Of a stretch of 64,000 nt of DNA, positions 34,145 to 42,862 are shown in pieces; the stretch's first letter is position 1; each line of letters starts with the position of its first letter. Where the stretch lies: contig NZ_JAIPME010000002.1 in NCBI RefSeq assembly GCF_019957155.1, forward strand, positions 1,886,001-1,950,000. The letters run 5' to 3'. The translations under genes and the position numbers were made by a program. Source of the stretch: Anaerococcus murdochii (GTDB lineage: Bacteria > Bacillota > Clostridia > Tissierellales > Peptoniphilaceae). The notes below the pieces were generated by a model. It was not told the origin of the DNA, did not search any database, and worked only from the letters and a program-made list of their open reading frames with translations.

Positions 34145-34226
34145 GCTATTTTCACATCCCTCCGCTAGTCCTAACTAGATCAGGTTAAAGAGTTCGATTT
34201 CTCGTCTCAGCCTAAGCACCCCTCGT
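34145..34226 (-). ncRNA. TPP riboswitch (THI element)
   Basis: The minus strand shows ACGAGGGGTGC, GCTGAGA, then AACTCTTTAACCTGATCTAG and GCGGAGGGATGTG, the conserved THI-box segments in correct order. Binding of thiamin pyrophosphate should favour the tenA expression-platform hairpin and turn the gene off. Confidence 0.95.
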
Positions 34227-34254
34227 GTTAGTCCTATTATATCTAATAGGATAA

Positions 34255-34686
34255 TTATTGGCAAATTTTTATAAATTCTTCAACATCAATAGCTTTTATT
34301 CCTTCTTTCTTTAATTCCTTTACAAAAATTCCATCACCTTCGATTAATTTTCCTGAAAATGACCCATCATATATTGTATCCACTCCACAAGAAGGACTCC
34401 TTGATTGTAAAACTACAAGTTCTGCCCCAGATTTTTTCACAAGATTCAAAGCTATTTCTGCTCCCTTTCTAAACGCAACATCAACTGAACTTCCATCTTT
34501 TGTTAAGACAACTCCATTTACGACTTCAGCCGGCCTTCTTGGTGTAGGAAGACCTCCCATAACCTCAGGGCATATGGGAACCACATCATGTTTTTCTAGA
34601 ATTTTCTCTAATATATATGAGTAATTATTCCCACCATTATATTTACAATTTTCTCCTAATAAACATGCGCTCACAGCAATTTTCAT
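34255..34686 (-). CDS. DUF523 protein (YbbK-like)
   Basis: A cytosolic protein of 143 residues with the family's cysteine pattern: SACLLGENCKYNG at the N-terminus, CPEVMGGLPTPR in the middle and SPSCG near residue 100. Members are often annotated only as DUF523; the conserved Cys residues suggest metal or redox chemistry. Function unknown. Confidence 0.88.
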   Translation of the reverse strand: MKIAVSACLLGENCKYNGGNNYSYILEKILEKHDVVPICPEVMGGLPTPRRPAEVVNGVVLTKDGSSVDVAFRKGAEIALNLVKKSGAELVVLQSRSPSCGVDTIYDGSFSGKLIEGDGIFVKELKKEGIKAIDVEEFIKICQ

Positions 34687-34842
34687 AAATTTACCTCATT
34701 CTCTCATTCGTTTTGTAAGCATTTTCTCCACTTAAAATATATCTTACCACAAAAATAATGAAAAAAAATAAAAAAAAAGTTTTAATTATTAATTTTGATG
34801 GTATGATAGACTTATTAATTTATTAATGAAAGAGGAATTATT

Positions 34843-36231
34843 ATGAAAGAACATAAAGGATTTACGGGCCAGCTTGGTTTTATATTAGCAGCGGCTGGTT
34901 CTGCAGTCGGTGTAGGTAACCTTTGGCGTTTCCCATATCTTGCGGCCAAAAATGGAGGCGGAGTCTTCCTTATCATATATTTGCTTATGGTTTTTACAGT
35001 AGGTTTTGCCCTCCTAACAACAGACCTTGCTATTGGTCGTAAAACAGGAAAAAGTGCAATCTATGCCTACCAATCAATGAGGTCAAAATGGGAATTTTTG
35101 GGAATTTTCACATTTTTTGTACCAGTAATTATCATGACCTACTACGCAGTAATTGGCGGTTGGATACTTAATTACATAAAATATTTTTTAACCGGCCAGT
35201 TAACACTAGCGGCTGATGATGCTTGCTTTTCAAATTTCATTTCATCAAGCTCATCAGTTTATTGGTCATTAGCCTTCATGGTTCTAACAGCTGTGATTGT
35301 TTTTGGTGGTGTTGAAAAAGGAATCGAAAGAGTTTCTAAAATTATAATGCCAATTCTTTTGATAATGGTATTAGGAATTGCGATTTTCTCTCTAACCCTA
35401 AAATCAACTACAGATACAGGCGACCTTAGAACTGGTCTTGAAGGACTCGCTGTGTATTTAAAACCAGATTTTACAGGCATGACCTTAAAAAGATTTTTAC
35501 AAATCTCTCTTGATGCTATGAGCCAGCTATTTTTCTCACTTTCAGTATCTATGGGAATCATGATTACCTATGGATCTTATGTAAAAAAAGAAGTTGACCT
35601 AGCAAAGTCTGTTTCTGTAATTGAAATCATGGATACATCAGTTGCCATGCTTGCTGGTGTTATGATTATTCCTGCTGTATACGTATTTTTAGGCGTTGAA
35701 GGTATGTCCGCAGGACCAGGACTTATGTTTATTTCCCTACCTAAGGTATTTTTCCAGATGGGAACTGCTGGCAGAATCATAGGCTTAGTATTTTTCATAC
35801 TCGCGGCCTTTGCAGCCCTTACATCTTGCATATCAGTGCTTGAGTCAATCGTTGCAAACACAACAGAAATCTTAAATACAAGAAGAAAGTCAACTACTCT
35901 TGTACTTTCTGTTGTTTATCTAATAGCCACAGCTGTAATTGCCCTTGGCTATAGCAAATTTTATGTAGAAATATCCCTACCAAACGGATCAACAGGCCAG
36001 CTTCTTGACATAATGGACTATATTTCAAATAGTTTCATGATGCCTCTAATCGCATTCCTATCTTCAATATTTATTGGTTGGGTAATGAAGCCAGAATGGA
36101 TTATTGATGAAGTCGAATATGGCGGAAAGAAATTTACTAGAAAAGGTCTTTATGTAATAATGACCAAGTACTTTTTGCCAGTCATCATGTTTATCCTATT
36201 TTTAATATCAACAGGTATTTTTACCTACTAA
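34843..36231 (+). CDS. Neurotransmitter:sodium symporter (NSS) family transporter
   Basis: A transporter of 462 residues with about eleven hydrophobic segments of the LeuT fold. TM1 has GSAVGVGNLWRFPYLAAKNGGG at about residues 19-40, the unwound segment that binds Na+ and substrate. Other signatures are the TM6 region FSLSVSMGIMITYGSY and SCISVLESIVANTTE. Likely a Na+-coupled amino-acid importer; the substrate cannot be read from sequence. Followed by a strong terminator. Confidence 0.92.
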   Translation: MKEHKGFTGQLGFILAAAGSAVGVGNLWRFPYLAAKNGGGVFLIIYLLMVFTVGFALLTTDLAIGRKTGKSAIYAYQSMRSKWEFLGIFTFFVPVIIMTYYAVIGGWILNYIKYFLTGQLTLAADDACFSNFISSSSSVYWSLAFMVLTAVIVFGGVEKGIERVSKIIMPILLIMVLGIAIFSLTLKSTTDTGDLRTGLEGLAVYLKPDFTGMTLKRFLQISLDAMSQLFFSLSVSMGIMITYGSYVKKEVDLAKSVSVIEIMDTSVAMLAGVMIIPAVYVFLGVEGMSAGPGLMFISLPKVFFQMGTAGRIIGLVFFILAAFAALTSCISVLESIVANTTEILNTRRKSTTLVLSVVYLIATAVIALGYSKFYVEISLPNGSTGQLLDIMDYISNSFMMPLIAFLSSIFIGWVMKPEWIIDEVEYGGKKFTRKGLYVIMTKYFLPVIMFILFLISTGIFTY

Positions 36232-36260
36232 AAAAATCGCTCCAACTGGGGCGATTTTTT
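36231..36260. terminator. Bidirectional terminator
   Basis: AAAAAATCGCTCC and GGGGCGATTTTTT (one mismatch) around an AACT loop, between the convergent NSS gene and the next gene. Confidence 0.85.
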
Positions 36261-36681
36261 ATTTTAAATTCTCAATGATTTTAAGTACTTGTGGGAAATC
36301 TTCTTTCTTATATTTTTGCTTATAAATTGTTGAATCTGCATAAATTTCAAGCTTATAATTTTCCTTATCGACCTTAATATTTTTTATATTAGAAAAAGCA
36401 ATTTTCCTAATAGTTGATTTTCCTAGTAAAACATAAAATCCATCTTCCCCAATTCCTTGACAATAAATTGTTGTGCAAAGGTAAAACAAAGCAAAAATTG
36501 CTGCAATACCTGACTCTATTTCCCCTCCTATTTTATAAGCTAAGACTGAGTACAAAATCCCAGCAGCGACCAATATAATTTTATAAATAGAACTTATATC
36601 TATTCTGATTTCCTTTCCCTTACTTTCTCTTAGGTTATAAATAGCAAAGGCTAAGAACATTAAAATTATTAAGTACTCCAT
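36259..36681 (-). CDS. Uncharacterised membrane protein, 140 residues (DUF5673-like)
   Basis: An N-terminal transmembrane segment, a short cytoplasmic stretch, two more hydrophobic segments (YKIILVAAGILYSVLAYKIG and ESGIAAIFALFYLCTTIYC) and a C-terminal soluble domain (IRKIAFSNIKNIKVDKENYKLEIYADS) of the beta type seen in DUF5673 and PH-like membrane proteins. Function unknown. Confidence 0.65.
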   Translation of the reverse strand: MEYLIILMFLAFAIYNLRESKGKEIRIDISSIYKIILVAAGILYSVLAYKIGGEIESGIAAIFALFYLCTTIYCQGIGEDGFYVLLGKSTIRKIAFSNIKNIKVDKENYKLEIYADSTIYKQKYKKEDFPQVLKIIENLK

Positions 36682-36779
36682 AAATCCTCCAAAAATGAGT
36701 CAATCTCCTAATAATATTTTACCAGATTTTAAATATGAAACTAATGGGTAAATTATTAATATAAAGAAAAGAGGATATT

Positions 36780-37835
36780 ATGAATTTATTAGAAAATTTA
36801 AAGATACTTGATTTTACTACCCTACTTCCGGGCCCATACGCAACTTGGATGCTCGCAGAAATGGGAGCTCATGTTTTAAAAATTTCTGCACCAGGCAGAA
36901 AGGACTTAGTTTTGGATTCCAAACCAAAAACACAAAATGGCCTTTCAGCCAATAGAGCATGGCTAAACAACAAGAAAAAAGAAATTTTCATAAACCTTAA
37001 AGAAGAAGCAGGCAAGAAAGAAATTGAAAGACTCATCAAAGAAGAAGGCTATAATTGCATAATTGAACAATTTAGGCCTGGAGTTATGGCTAAATTTGGC
37101 CTTGCTTATGAAGACGTAAAAGAAATTCAAGATGATATAATCTACTTAAGTCTTACAGGCTACGGTCAAGATGGTCCATACAAGGACAAGGCAGGCCACG
37201 ATATAAATTACCTCGCCCTTTCAGGTCTTATGAGCTATTCTGGCAGGAAAGAAACTGGACCTGTTCTCTATGGCATGCAAATTGCTGACATTGCCTCTGC
37301 CCAAAATTCTGTTATAGGAATCCTTGCTGCCCTAAATAAGAGAAACTCAACAGGCAAGGGAACTTACATTGATGTTTCAATTTTGGATAGCGTAATTCCT
37401 TTTAATGCCATGGCTGGTGCTGGTGCTATGATGGATGGAATAAACCCAGAAAGAGAAAAAGATTTCTTAAACGGTGGATCTCTCTATGATTTTTACCAAA
37501 CCAAGGATAATAAATACCTAAGCTTTGGAGCGCTTGAAGAGAAGTTTTTTGAGAGATTTTGTAAAATTATCGGCAAGGAAGAATGGATAGAAGCTGGTTG
37601 TGTATGCCCTGACTTTAAGGAAAAGAAGGAAGTCTTAAGGAAAATTTTTAAGGAAAAAACTAGGGATGAATGGACCCAAATCTTTAAAGACGCAGATTGC
37701 TGTGTAGAACCAGTCCTAGACCTTAAGGAGGCCTTGATTGACAATAAAAACTCAATAATTAGAAATTCGATCAAATCCATAGAAATAGCTGGCGAAGAGA
37801 TTAAAGTTTACGCTAATCCTATAAAATTTAAATAA
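36780..37835 (+). CDS. CaiB/BaiF-family (class III) CoA-transferase
   Basis: A protein of 351 residues. N-terminus NLKILDFTTLLPGPYATWMLAEMGAHVLKI is the family signature, followed by NLKEEAGKKEIERLIKE, GYGQDGPYKDKAGHDINY and GMQIADIASAQNSV, where Asp in ADIASA is the expected nucleophile. Members move CoA between carboxylic acids or racemise 2-methylacyl-CoAs. Substrate unknown. RBS AGAGGATATT before the ATG. Confidence 0.88.
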   Translation: MNLLENLKILDFTTLLPGPYATWMLAEMGAHVLKISAPGRKDLVLDSKPKTQNGLSANRAWLNNKKKEIFINLKEEAGKKEIERLIKEEGYNCIIEQFRPGVMAKFGLAYEDVKEIQDDIIYLSLTGYGQDGPYKDKAGHDINYLALSGLMSYSGRKETGPVLYGMQIADIASAQNSVIGILAALNKRNSTGKGTYIDVSILDSVIPFNAMAGAGAMMDGINPEREKDFLNGGSLYDFYQTKDNKYLSFGALEEKFFERFCKIIGKEEWIEAGCVCPDFKEKKEVLRKIFKEKTRDEWTQIFKDADCCVEPVLDLKEALIDNKNSIIRNSIKSIEIAGEEIKVYANPIKFK

Positions 37836-37881
37836 ACTAAGTACAATTAATTTTTGCATAATGAGCTATTTTAAAAATTGC

Positions 37882-37890
37882 TGGTATAAT
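37882..37890 (+). promoter_or_regulatory. Extended -10 promoter of the DEAD-box helicase gene
   Basis: TGG-TATAAT (37885-37890) forms an extended -10 element; no good -35 is found at 17 bp. Transcription would start near 37897, directly ahead of the terminator hairpin. Confidence 0.5.
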
Positions 37891-37904
37891 AATAAAAGTA
37901 TTTG

Positions 37905-37933
37905 GCAGTTGTCTGATGACGACTGCTTTTTTT
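37905..37933 (+). terminator. Intrinsic terminator in the leader of the DEAD-box helicase gene
   Basis: GCAGTTGTC-TGAT-GACGACTGC forms a 9-bp stem with one U-G pair, followed by T7 (37927-37933). It lies between the only visible promoter and the helicase ATG at 37957. It may end the CaiB transcript too, but helicase transcripts must cross it. Confidence 0.75.
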
Positions 37934-37956
37934 GTTGAAAGAGTAAAGGAATATTA

Positions 37957-39567
37957 ATGGAATTTAAAGAATTATATATATCAGAAGAAATATTAAAAGC
38001 AATAGCAGATATGGGATTTAAGTCCCCATCACCAATCCAAGAAGAAACCATCCCTCCACTCCTAGAAGGAAGAGATCTGATCGGTCAGGCTCAAACAGGC
38101 ACAGGCAAAACTGCTGCTTTTGCTATACCAATTATTGAAAAAATCGATGCAAATGGAATCACCCAGGCCCTTGTTCTTTGCCCTACAAGGGAACTTTGTA
38201 TCCAAGTAGCAAAAGAAATAGGAAATCTTGCAAAATATAAAACAGGCATAAAGATCCTTTCTGTCTATGGCGGAACACAGATTGTAAAGCAAATAAAAAC
38301 CTTAAAAAAAGGTATAGAAATAGTTGTCGGCACACCAGGCAGGCTTATGGACCTTATGAGAAGAAAGGTATTAAAGTTAGATGATCTCAAGATAGTAGTC
38401 CTTGATGAAGCTGATGAGATGTTTGACATGGGCTTTAGGGATGACATGAAATTTATCCTTGATGCCACAAACGAAGATAGACAAACCTGCTTTTTCTCGG
38501 CAACTATGGGTAAGGAAATTACTGAATTTTCTAAAATTTATCAGACAAATCCTGTTACAGTAAAGATTAAGGCAGAAGAACTTACCGTAAATAAAATTGA
38601 CCAACATTTTATAAAATTAAAGGAAGCCGATAAAGAAGAAACCCTTAGAAGACTTTTAGAAATCAATAAGCCAAGGCTTGCTATTATTTTCTGCAATACC
38701 AAAAGAAAAGTTGACAGACTTGTAGAATCCCTTAGCAAGAAAGCCTACCTCGTTGATGGACTTCACGGTGATCTCAAACAGTCTCAAAGAGATATTGTTA
38801 TGAAAAAATTTAGAAATAATGCCATAAATATTCTTGTGGCAACGGATGTGGCAGCAAGAGGACTTGATGTAGATGATGTTGATATGGTAATTAATTATGA
38901 CCTACCTCAGCTTGATGAATATTACGTTCATAGGATAGGAAGGACTGCTCGTGCTGGTAGGAGCGGTCTTTCCTATTCCCTTATTTCTGGTAGAGATAAT
39001 GAAAGGCTTAAGGCTATCGAGAAATACACCAAGGCTACAATAAAACAAGCGCAAATCCCAAGCCTAGTCCAAATAGATAGAAACCAAGAGATAGCTGTGG
39101 TTGAAGATATTATTGAGAAACTTGAAAATTATACTAGCCTTGAGAAAGAAAAATCAATCCTCATTAGGTTGATGGAAAAAGGCTACGATCCCTTTGTTAT
39201 TTCCCAAGTCCTCTTGTCAGATAGGCTAAATAAAGACAATCTAGACCACCATGAAAAAATAGCTGGCGTTGACACACCAAAGGAAAAACCCAAATCCTCT
39301 AAGAAAAAATCTAACAAATATAAAGACGAAAACATGACAACCCTCTTTTTAAACAGGGGTAAGATGGATAATTTCACCAAGGATAAGATAATAAAAGCAT
39401 TAAACAGGCTCGCCCATGTTCCAAATAAAAAAATCGGTCAAATCAGGATTCAAAAATCCTATAGCTTTGTAGATGTAGAAAAAAGCGTAGTCTACGATTG
39501 TATAAGAGGTCTTGATAATAAAAAGATTAATGGCAAAAAGGTAAAAATAGAAGAATCCAAAAACTAA
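37957..39567 (+). CDS. DEAD-box RNA helicase with C-terminal RNA-binding domain
   Basis: An ATP-dependent RNA helicase of 536 residues. Motifs: Q motif (GFKSPSPIQEETIP), Walker A AQTGTGKTA, PTRELCIQVA, GTPGRL, DEAD (VLDEADEMFD), SAT (FFSATM), ATDVAARGLDVDDV and HRIGRTARAGR. After a linker (SSKKKSNKYKDE), a DbpA-type RNA-binding domain follows (TLFLNRGKMDNFTKDKIIKAL...IRIQKSYSFVDVE). CshA/DeaD/DbpA-type proteins act in ribosome assembly, mRNA decay and cold adaptation. The C-terminal domain points to rRNA-related work. Leader contains a terminator. Confidence 0.93.
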   Translation: MEFKELYISEEILKAIADMGFKSPSPIQEETIPPLLEGRDLIGQAQTGTGKTAAFAIPIIEKIDANGITQALVLCPTRELCIQVAKEIGNLAKYKTGIKILSVYGGTQIVKQIKTLKKGIEIVVGTPGRLMDLMRRKVLKLDDLKIVVLDEADEMFDMGFRDDMKFILDATNEDRQTCFFSATMGKEITEFSKIYQTNPVTVKIKAEELTVNKIDQHFIKLKEADKEETLRRLLEINKPRLAIIFCNTKRKVDRLVESLSKKAYLVDGLHGDLKQSQRDIVMKKFRNNAINILVATDVAARGLDVDDVDMVINYDLPQLDEYYVHRIGRTARAGRSGLSYSLISGRDNERLKAIEKYTKATIKQAQIPSLVQIDRNQEIAVVEDIIEKLENYTSLEKEKSILIRLMEKGYDPFVISQVLLSDRLNKDNLDHHEKIAGVDTPKEKPKSSKKKSNKYKDENMTTLFLNRGKMDNFTKDKIIKALNRLAHVPNKKIGQIRIQKSYSFVDVEKSVVYDCIRGLDNKKINGKKVKIEESKN

Positions 39568-39576
39568 AAAAAATAA

Positions 39577-39623
39577 AAAAAATGATGAGCCAGGAGAAAT
39601 TCTCACCAGCTCATCATTTTTTA
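39577..39623. terminator. Bidirectional terminator
   Basis: AATGATGAGC and GCTCATCATT outer arms with inner GGAGAA/TTCTC pairing, flanked by A and T runs, between the helicase and glutaredoxin-like genes. Confidence 0.82.
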
Positions 39624-39941
39624 TTCGCTTTTTAAAACTTCTTCTCTCTTAGCCTTGTTTTCCTTAGCTTTTTCAAGGAAATTTTCTTTTGCGTAGGCAA
39701 TGATATCGTCTGATTCATACATGGCCTTACCATCTATAACCATACAAGGAACTTGGACCTTGCCGCCTACTGCAATTAGCTTATCCTGGTTTTCATAGCC
39801 AGAATTCACATCTTCGGTATTGTATGACGGAAATTTTATTATGTCATTTTCCTTAAAGAAATTTAAAACTTTAAGGCAAAATGGACAATCTGGTTTAAAA
39901 TAAAGTTCAAAATCCCATTCTCTTTTAATTTCTTTTCTCAT
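39621..39941 (-). CDS. Glutaredoxin-like protein
   Basis: A protein of 106 residues with FKPDCPFCLKVLNFF; the redox CPFC motif is at residues 19-22, the cis-Pro region KVQVPCMVIDGK, and YESDDIIAYAKENF, as in glutaredoxin/GST N-terminal domains. Charged C-terminal helix. Likely thiol-disulfide exchange. RBS AAGGA. Confidence 0.85.
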   Translation of the reverse strand: MRKEIKREWDFELYFKPDCPFCLKVLNFFKENDIIKFPSYNTEDVNSGYENQDKLIAVGGKVQVPCMVIDGKAMYESDDIIAYAKENFLEKAKENKAKREEVLKSE

Positions 39942-40025
39942 AAAAAATCCTTTCTTTCCATTCTTCTATATTCCTACCCTATTCTTCTTATAAAAAAACT
40001 TTCGTTTAAAATTATTTCATTATAA

Positions 40026-40055
40026 AAGCAAACTAAGGAAAACCTCAGTCTGCTC
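40026..40055 (-). terminator. Terminator of the 103-residue protein gene
   Basis: AGCAGACTGAGG and CCTTAGTTTGCT form a 12-bp stem with G-U pairs and a TTTT loop, then TTTTAT on the minus strand. Confidence 0.7.
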
Positions 40056-40060
40056 GCTTA

Positions 40061-40372
40061 TCATTTTATATTGTGTTTTTCCATTTTCTCTTTAAAAATA
40101 TCTGTGATGATTTTTCTTAACTCTTCACGCTCTTTTTCAGGAAGGTCTCCTGGCCTTTTGGCTACTTCAAAGAGTTCTGGATAATCATTTGCAATTCTTT
40201 CAATTGTTTTTGTTGTAGAATGGCTTCTAACAAAAAATGGAATTTTTTTAATCCATTCTTCTGGCACTAGGTCTAAGATCTTTTGGCCAGCTTCCTTATC
40301 AGTAATTTCTGCAGTTGAAAGTCCTTTTTTAATAGCATCTTGTTCTTTATCTGTAAAATCAAATAATTTCAT
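40061..40372 (-). CDS. Uncharacterised protein, 103 residues
   Basis: A small soluble helical protein beginning MKLFDFTDKEQDAIKKGL with VPEEWIKKIPFFVRSHSTTKTIERIANDYPE in the middle. The arrangement VPxxx-KIPFFVRS...TIERIA faintly recalls the PCP_red-type helix bundle, but I do not claim membership. A terminator follows and a clear start is present; no partner is evident. Confidence 0.6.
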   Translation of the reverse strand: MKLFDFTDKEQDAIKKGLSTAEITDKEAGQKILDLVPEEWIKKIPFFVRSHSTTKTIERIANDYPELFEVAKRPGDLPEKEREELRKIITDIFKEKMEKHNIK

Positions 40373-40537
40373 ATATACTCCTTGATTAGTTTATTTAGTT
40401 TTGTCAGTAGGCAAAATATATTAATAAGTTTGTAATTCACCGCTACGAAATATTTTTACCCACTTATTCACAAATCAATCTTACACTTAGAAATTTTGGT
40501 ATTTTTTTGACAAATTAATAATAAATAAAAAGACTAT

Positions 40538-41296
40538 TCAATCTTCTAATATTTTTGACAAAAGATAAGGATCTTTGCCTTGGGTCTTCTTGCCATATTC
40601 AATAGCAGAAACAGGACATTTTGAAATGCATGCTGAACAATGGGTACAGTTGCCATTCCATACAGGCCTAGCTTTCTTATAAGTAATATTATTTAATACG
40701 CAAACTTTCTCGCAAAGTCCACATGAAATACATTTATCGGTCGCATAAAATTTCTTGTCCTTGGCTATAAATTTAAAAAATATAGGATTAATGACTGCTG
40801 ATTGAAATTTACCGACTATACCAACTTTCTTTTCAGGAAAATTTTCCATATTTTTTATGTAACTTACAATATTTCCTATCTCATTTTTAGCCCCTGCGAT
40901 TATTTTCTTATTTGTTTCAGGACTATCAAGATCAAAAAGCATAATATAATTTTCAGGCATTTTGACCCCATAAAGCCCCTTAAAATTAAGGTCTAGCTTA
41001 TGTAAATCTTCTTTTATGTAATAATAGGCATTGCCACAAGAATCTCCATAATCCATCACCACATAAAAATCCCTGCTCCCCTTAAAATCACAAGTTAACA
41101 AATATTTTGATAAAAATAAAGGGACTCTCCAAGAATAGGTCGGACAAACTAGGACAAATGGACTATCAGATTCAAAAACACCAGATCTACCTTCTTTTAT
41201 ATAGGAAAATAAGTCCACAACTTCATCCCCAAGCTCATCACCAAGAGATTTAGCCAAAAATTCACTATTACCTGTAGCAGAAAAATATAAAATCAT
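40538..41296 (-). CDS. EFR1-family ferredoxin (flavodoxin plus 2[4Fe-4S])
   Basis: A protein of 252 residues. The N-terminal flavodoxin-like domain begins LYFSATGNSEFLAKSLGDELGDE and has CPTYSWRVPLF. The C-terminal ferredoxin has two clusters: CISCGLCEKVC and CTHCSACISKCP. EFR1 proteins act as electron carriers in anaerobes. Electron donor and acceptor are unknown. 9 bases separate it from the downstream end of the next cluster. Confidence 0.9.
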   Translation of the reverse strand: MILYFSATGNSEFLAKSLGDELGDEVVDLFSYIKEGRSGVFESDSPFVLVCPTYSWRVPLFLSKYLLTCDFKGSRDFYVVMDYGDSCGNAYYYIKEDLHKLDLNFKGLYGVKMPENYIMLFDLDSPETNKKIIAGAKNEIGNIVSYIKNMENFPEKKVGIVGKFQSAVINPIFFKFIAKDKKFYATDKCISCGLCEKVCVLNNITYKKARPVWNGNCTHCSACISKCPVSAIEYGKKTQGKDPYLLSKILED

Positions 41297-41305
41297 TTCT
41301 TCTCC

Positions 41306-41743
41306 TTAACTAATATCTATTTTAAAAGATTCCCTTAAAGGATTAAGAACTTTTAAAACATCACCTAATTCGACTTCACTAAGGTTTGTCAGATAAACTT
41401 CTCTCCCATAATGGGCACTGCAATAATTATCCCCAATTTCAAGCCTAATGAATGGACTATAATAATCCATACCATCGTCATTTTTTACTTTATAAGACTC
41501 CTTAAAATCTTTTATCATTTCCCTATTTAAGATGCCTTCAAAATATATTTGATTTTTTTCTTTAGCGATTTTAAGGTCATTATAATAAGTAGAAAGTTTT
41601 TCTAAAATATCAGTCTGATTTCGATCAATACTTGCTTTGACTCTTAATCCTGGCTTTAAGAAAATTTCTAATATGTCAAGCCACCATTTGTGATTTGCCT
41701 TCACTATTTCATAATCGATTAAGAATATATCTAGGTTTACCAT
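41306..41743 (-). CDS. Uncharacterised protein, about 145 residues
   Basis: I place the start at ATG 41743 (MVNLDIFLIDYEIVKANH), four bases after the stop of the preceding gene. An upstream in-frame TTG (41833) or ATG (41773) would overlap that gene by up to 86 bases. The protein has KWWLDILEIFLKPG, a helical section and beta strands near the end (SPFIRLEIGDNYCSAHYGREVYLTNLSE). Not recognised. It belongs to a run of small coupled genes. Confidence 0.55.
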   Translation of the reverse strand: MVNLDIFLIDYEIVKANHKWWLDILEIFLKPGLRVKASIDRNQTDILEKLSTYYNDLKIAKEKNQIYFEGILNREMIKDFKESYKVKNDDGMDYYSPFIRLEIGDNYCSAHYGREVYLTNLSEVELGDVLKVLNPLRESFKIDIS

Positions 41744-41747
41744 TTTT

Positions 41748-42416
41748 CTATGCAAGCCACCAAGTTCCGTCATGTCTTTGGTAGAGGTTACCAATCCTTT
41801 CTTCGATAATATTTGAATCCAAGTCTTTAACAATTAACTTATCATAATAAGAATAGTCTTCTCCTGCACTATCCTTTTCATCATCCCAGCCTTCTTCTAT
41901 CCAACGATTGATATAGACCTTACCATCGTCTATCAAAAGTACCGATTCGCTTCCAGCAAGTTTTATTGTTTTCCTGTAAGGATAGTAAATTTCTAAGTTC
42001 TCAGAATCTTGGCTTATTAGGTGGAGGTCAGATCCGATAAGCTCGAGATTATAGGTGGATAGGTCTTTTATCTTGTAGTCGATAATTTTTTCTAAAATTT
42101 CACCTGGATAATACTTATAAATATTTGCAAGACCCTCATTAAAGTCTACTTGCAAAATATAAAAAATCCCGTCAATAAATATCGGCCTTCCATAGCTTAC
42201 ATTTTCTTTTTGTTCAAATAGAAGTGAAACTTTTCTTGTTTGATAGTCATAAAATCTTATCACAGATCCCTTATAGGATCCGTCGTATTTAATTATGTCT
42301 TCTATCTCAAAAAAATCATCCATATCGGATAGAGCGTATCCAAAACGTGCTTGGCCTGGTATTTCATCAACATATTGACCTTTAATTTCTGAAAATTCTT
42401 TAATAAATTTATTCAT
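41748..42416 (-). CDS. Uncharacterised beta-rich protein, 222 residues
   Basis: Repeated strand pairs (GSVIRFYDYQTRKVSLLFEQ, IFIDGIFYILQVDFNEG, LELIGSDLHLISQD, ESVLLIDDGKVYINRW) suggest a beta-propeller-like fold. It ends RHDGTWWLA. The start overlaps the upstream 122-residue gene by 4 bases (ATGA type). Not recognised. Confidence 0.65.
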   Translation of the reverse strand: MNKFIKEFSEIKGQYVDEIPGQARFGYALSDMDDFFEIEDIIKYDGSYKGSVIRFYDYQTRKVSLLFEQKENVSYGRPIFIDGIFYILQVDFNEGLANIYKYYPGEILEKIIDYKIKDLSTYNLELIGSDLHLISQDSENLEIYYPYRKTIKLAGSESVLLIDDGKVYINRWIEEGWDDEKDSAGEDYSYYDKLIVKDLDSNIIEERIGNLYQRHDGTWWLA

Positions 42417-42781
42417 ATTTCACCTTCTATTGTCCACTTTAATTTTATTGGATAAATTTCTATTACAAAATGATTGACAGCTAGGCCAGTATCTGGGAAA
42501 GATTCTGCAAGGTCAATTGTTAGTTCTCCTAGCTTTACTTTTCTAAAATCATCCTTATTTCCAATAATAATATACTGGGCTCCCAAATATTCAATATAGC
42601 CCCCACTTGGCTCTCCTGGCATGGCTTCAAAAGGCTTTTCTATATCAACTCCTATCTTATCTAAGTAATCTGCCAAGTCTGGATAGGCCTTCCTAATCTC
42701 TTTTATATAATTTTTGCAATAAGCGCAATCACATAAGTCATCATAATCTTTATAAAATTGTCTGGTTTTTTCTATATTCAT
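42413..42781 (-). CDS. Uncharacterised protein with CxxC, 122 residues
   Basis: A soluble protein with CDCAYCKNYIKEIRKAYPDLADYLDKIG at the N-terminus and MPGEPSGGYIEYLGAQYIIIG then beta strands. The CAYCKNY-type zinc or redox motif followed by a conserved Gly-rich Tyr segment is recurrent in Firmicutes hypothetical proteins. The ATG follows immediately after the TAA of the small ORF at 42782. Confidence 0.65.
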   Translation of the reverse strand: MNIEKTRQFYKDYDDLCDCAYCKNYIKEIRKAYPDLADYLDKIGVDIEKPFEAMPGEPSGGYIEYLGAQYIIIGNKDDFRKVKLGELTIDLAESFPDTGLAVNHFVIEIYPIKLKWTIEGEI

Positions 42782-42862
42782 TTATCTTATCCCAAAGGCC
42801 TGTTCTTGGTCATCATCTAAGAAAAGTCCCGATTCGCTCTCCCTTACTGTAAGATATTTCAT
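42782..42862 (-). CDS. Very small ORF, 26 residues, coupled on both sides
   Basis: Begins MKYLTVRESESGLFLDDD and ends AFGIR. Its ATG overlaps the TGA of the preceding gene (ATGA), and its TAA abuts the next ATG (TAAATG), with AGGA upstream. This double coupling argues for translation. It may be a fossil N- or C-terminal piece or a link that couples translation through the operon. Not recognised. Confidence 0.5.
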   Translation of the reverse strand: MKYLTVRESESGLFLDDDQEQAFGIR

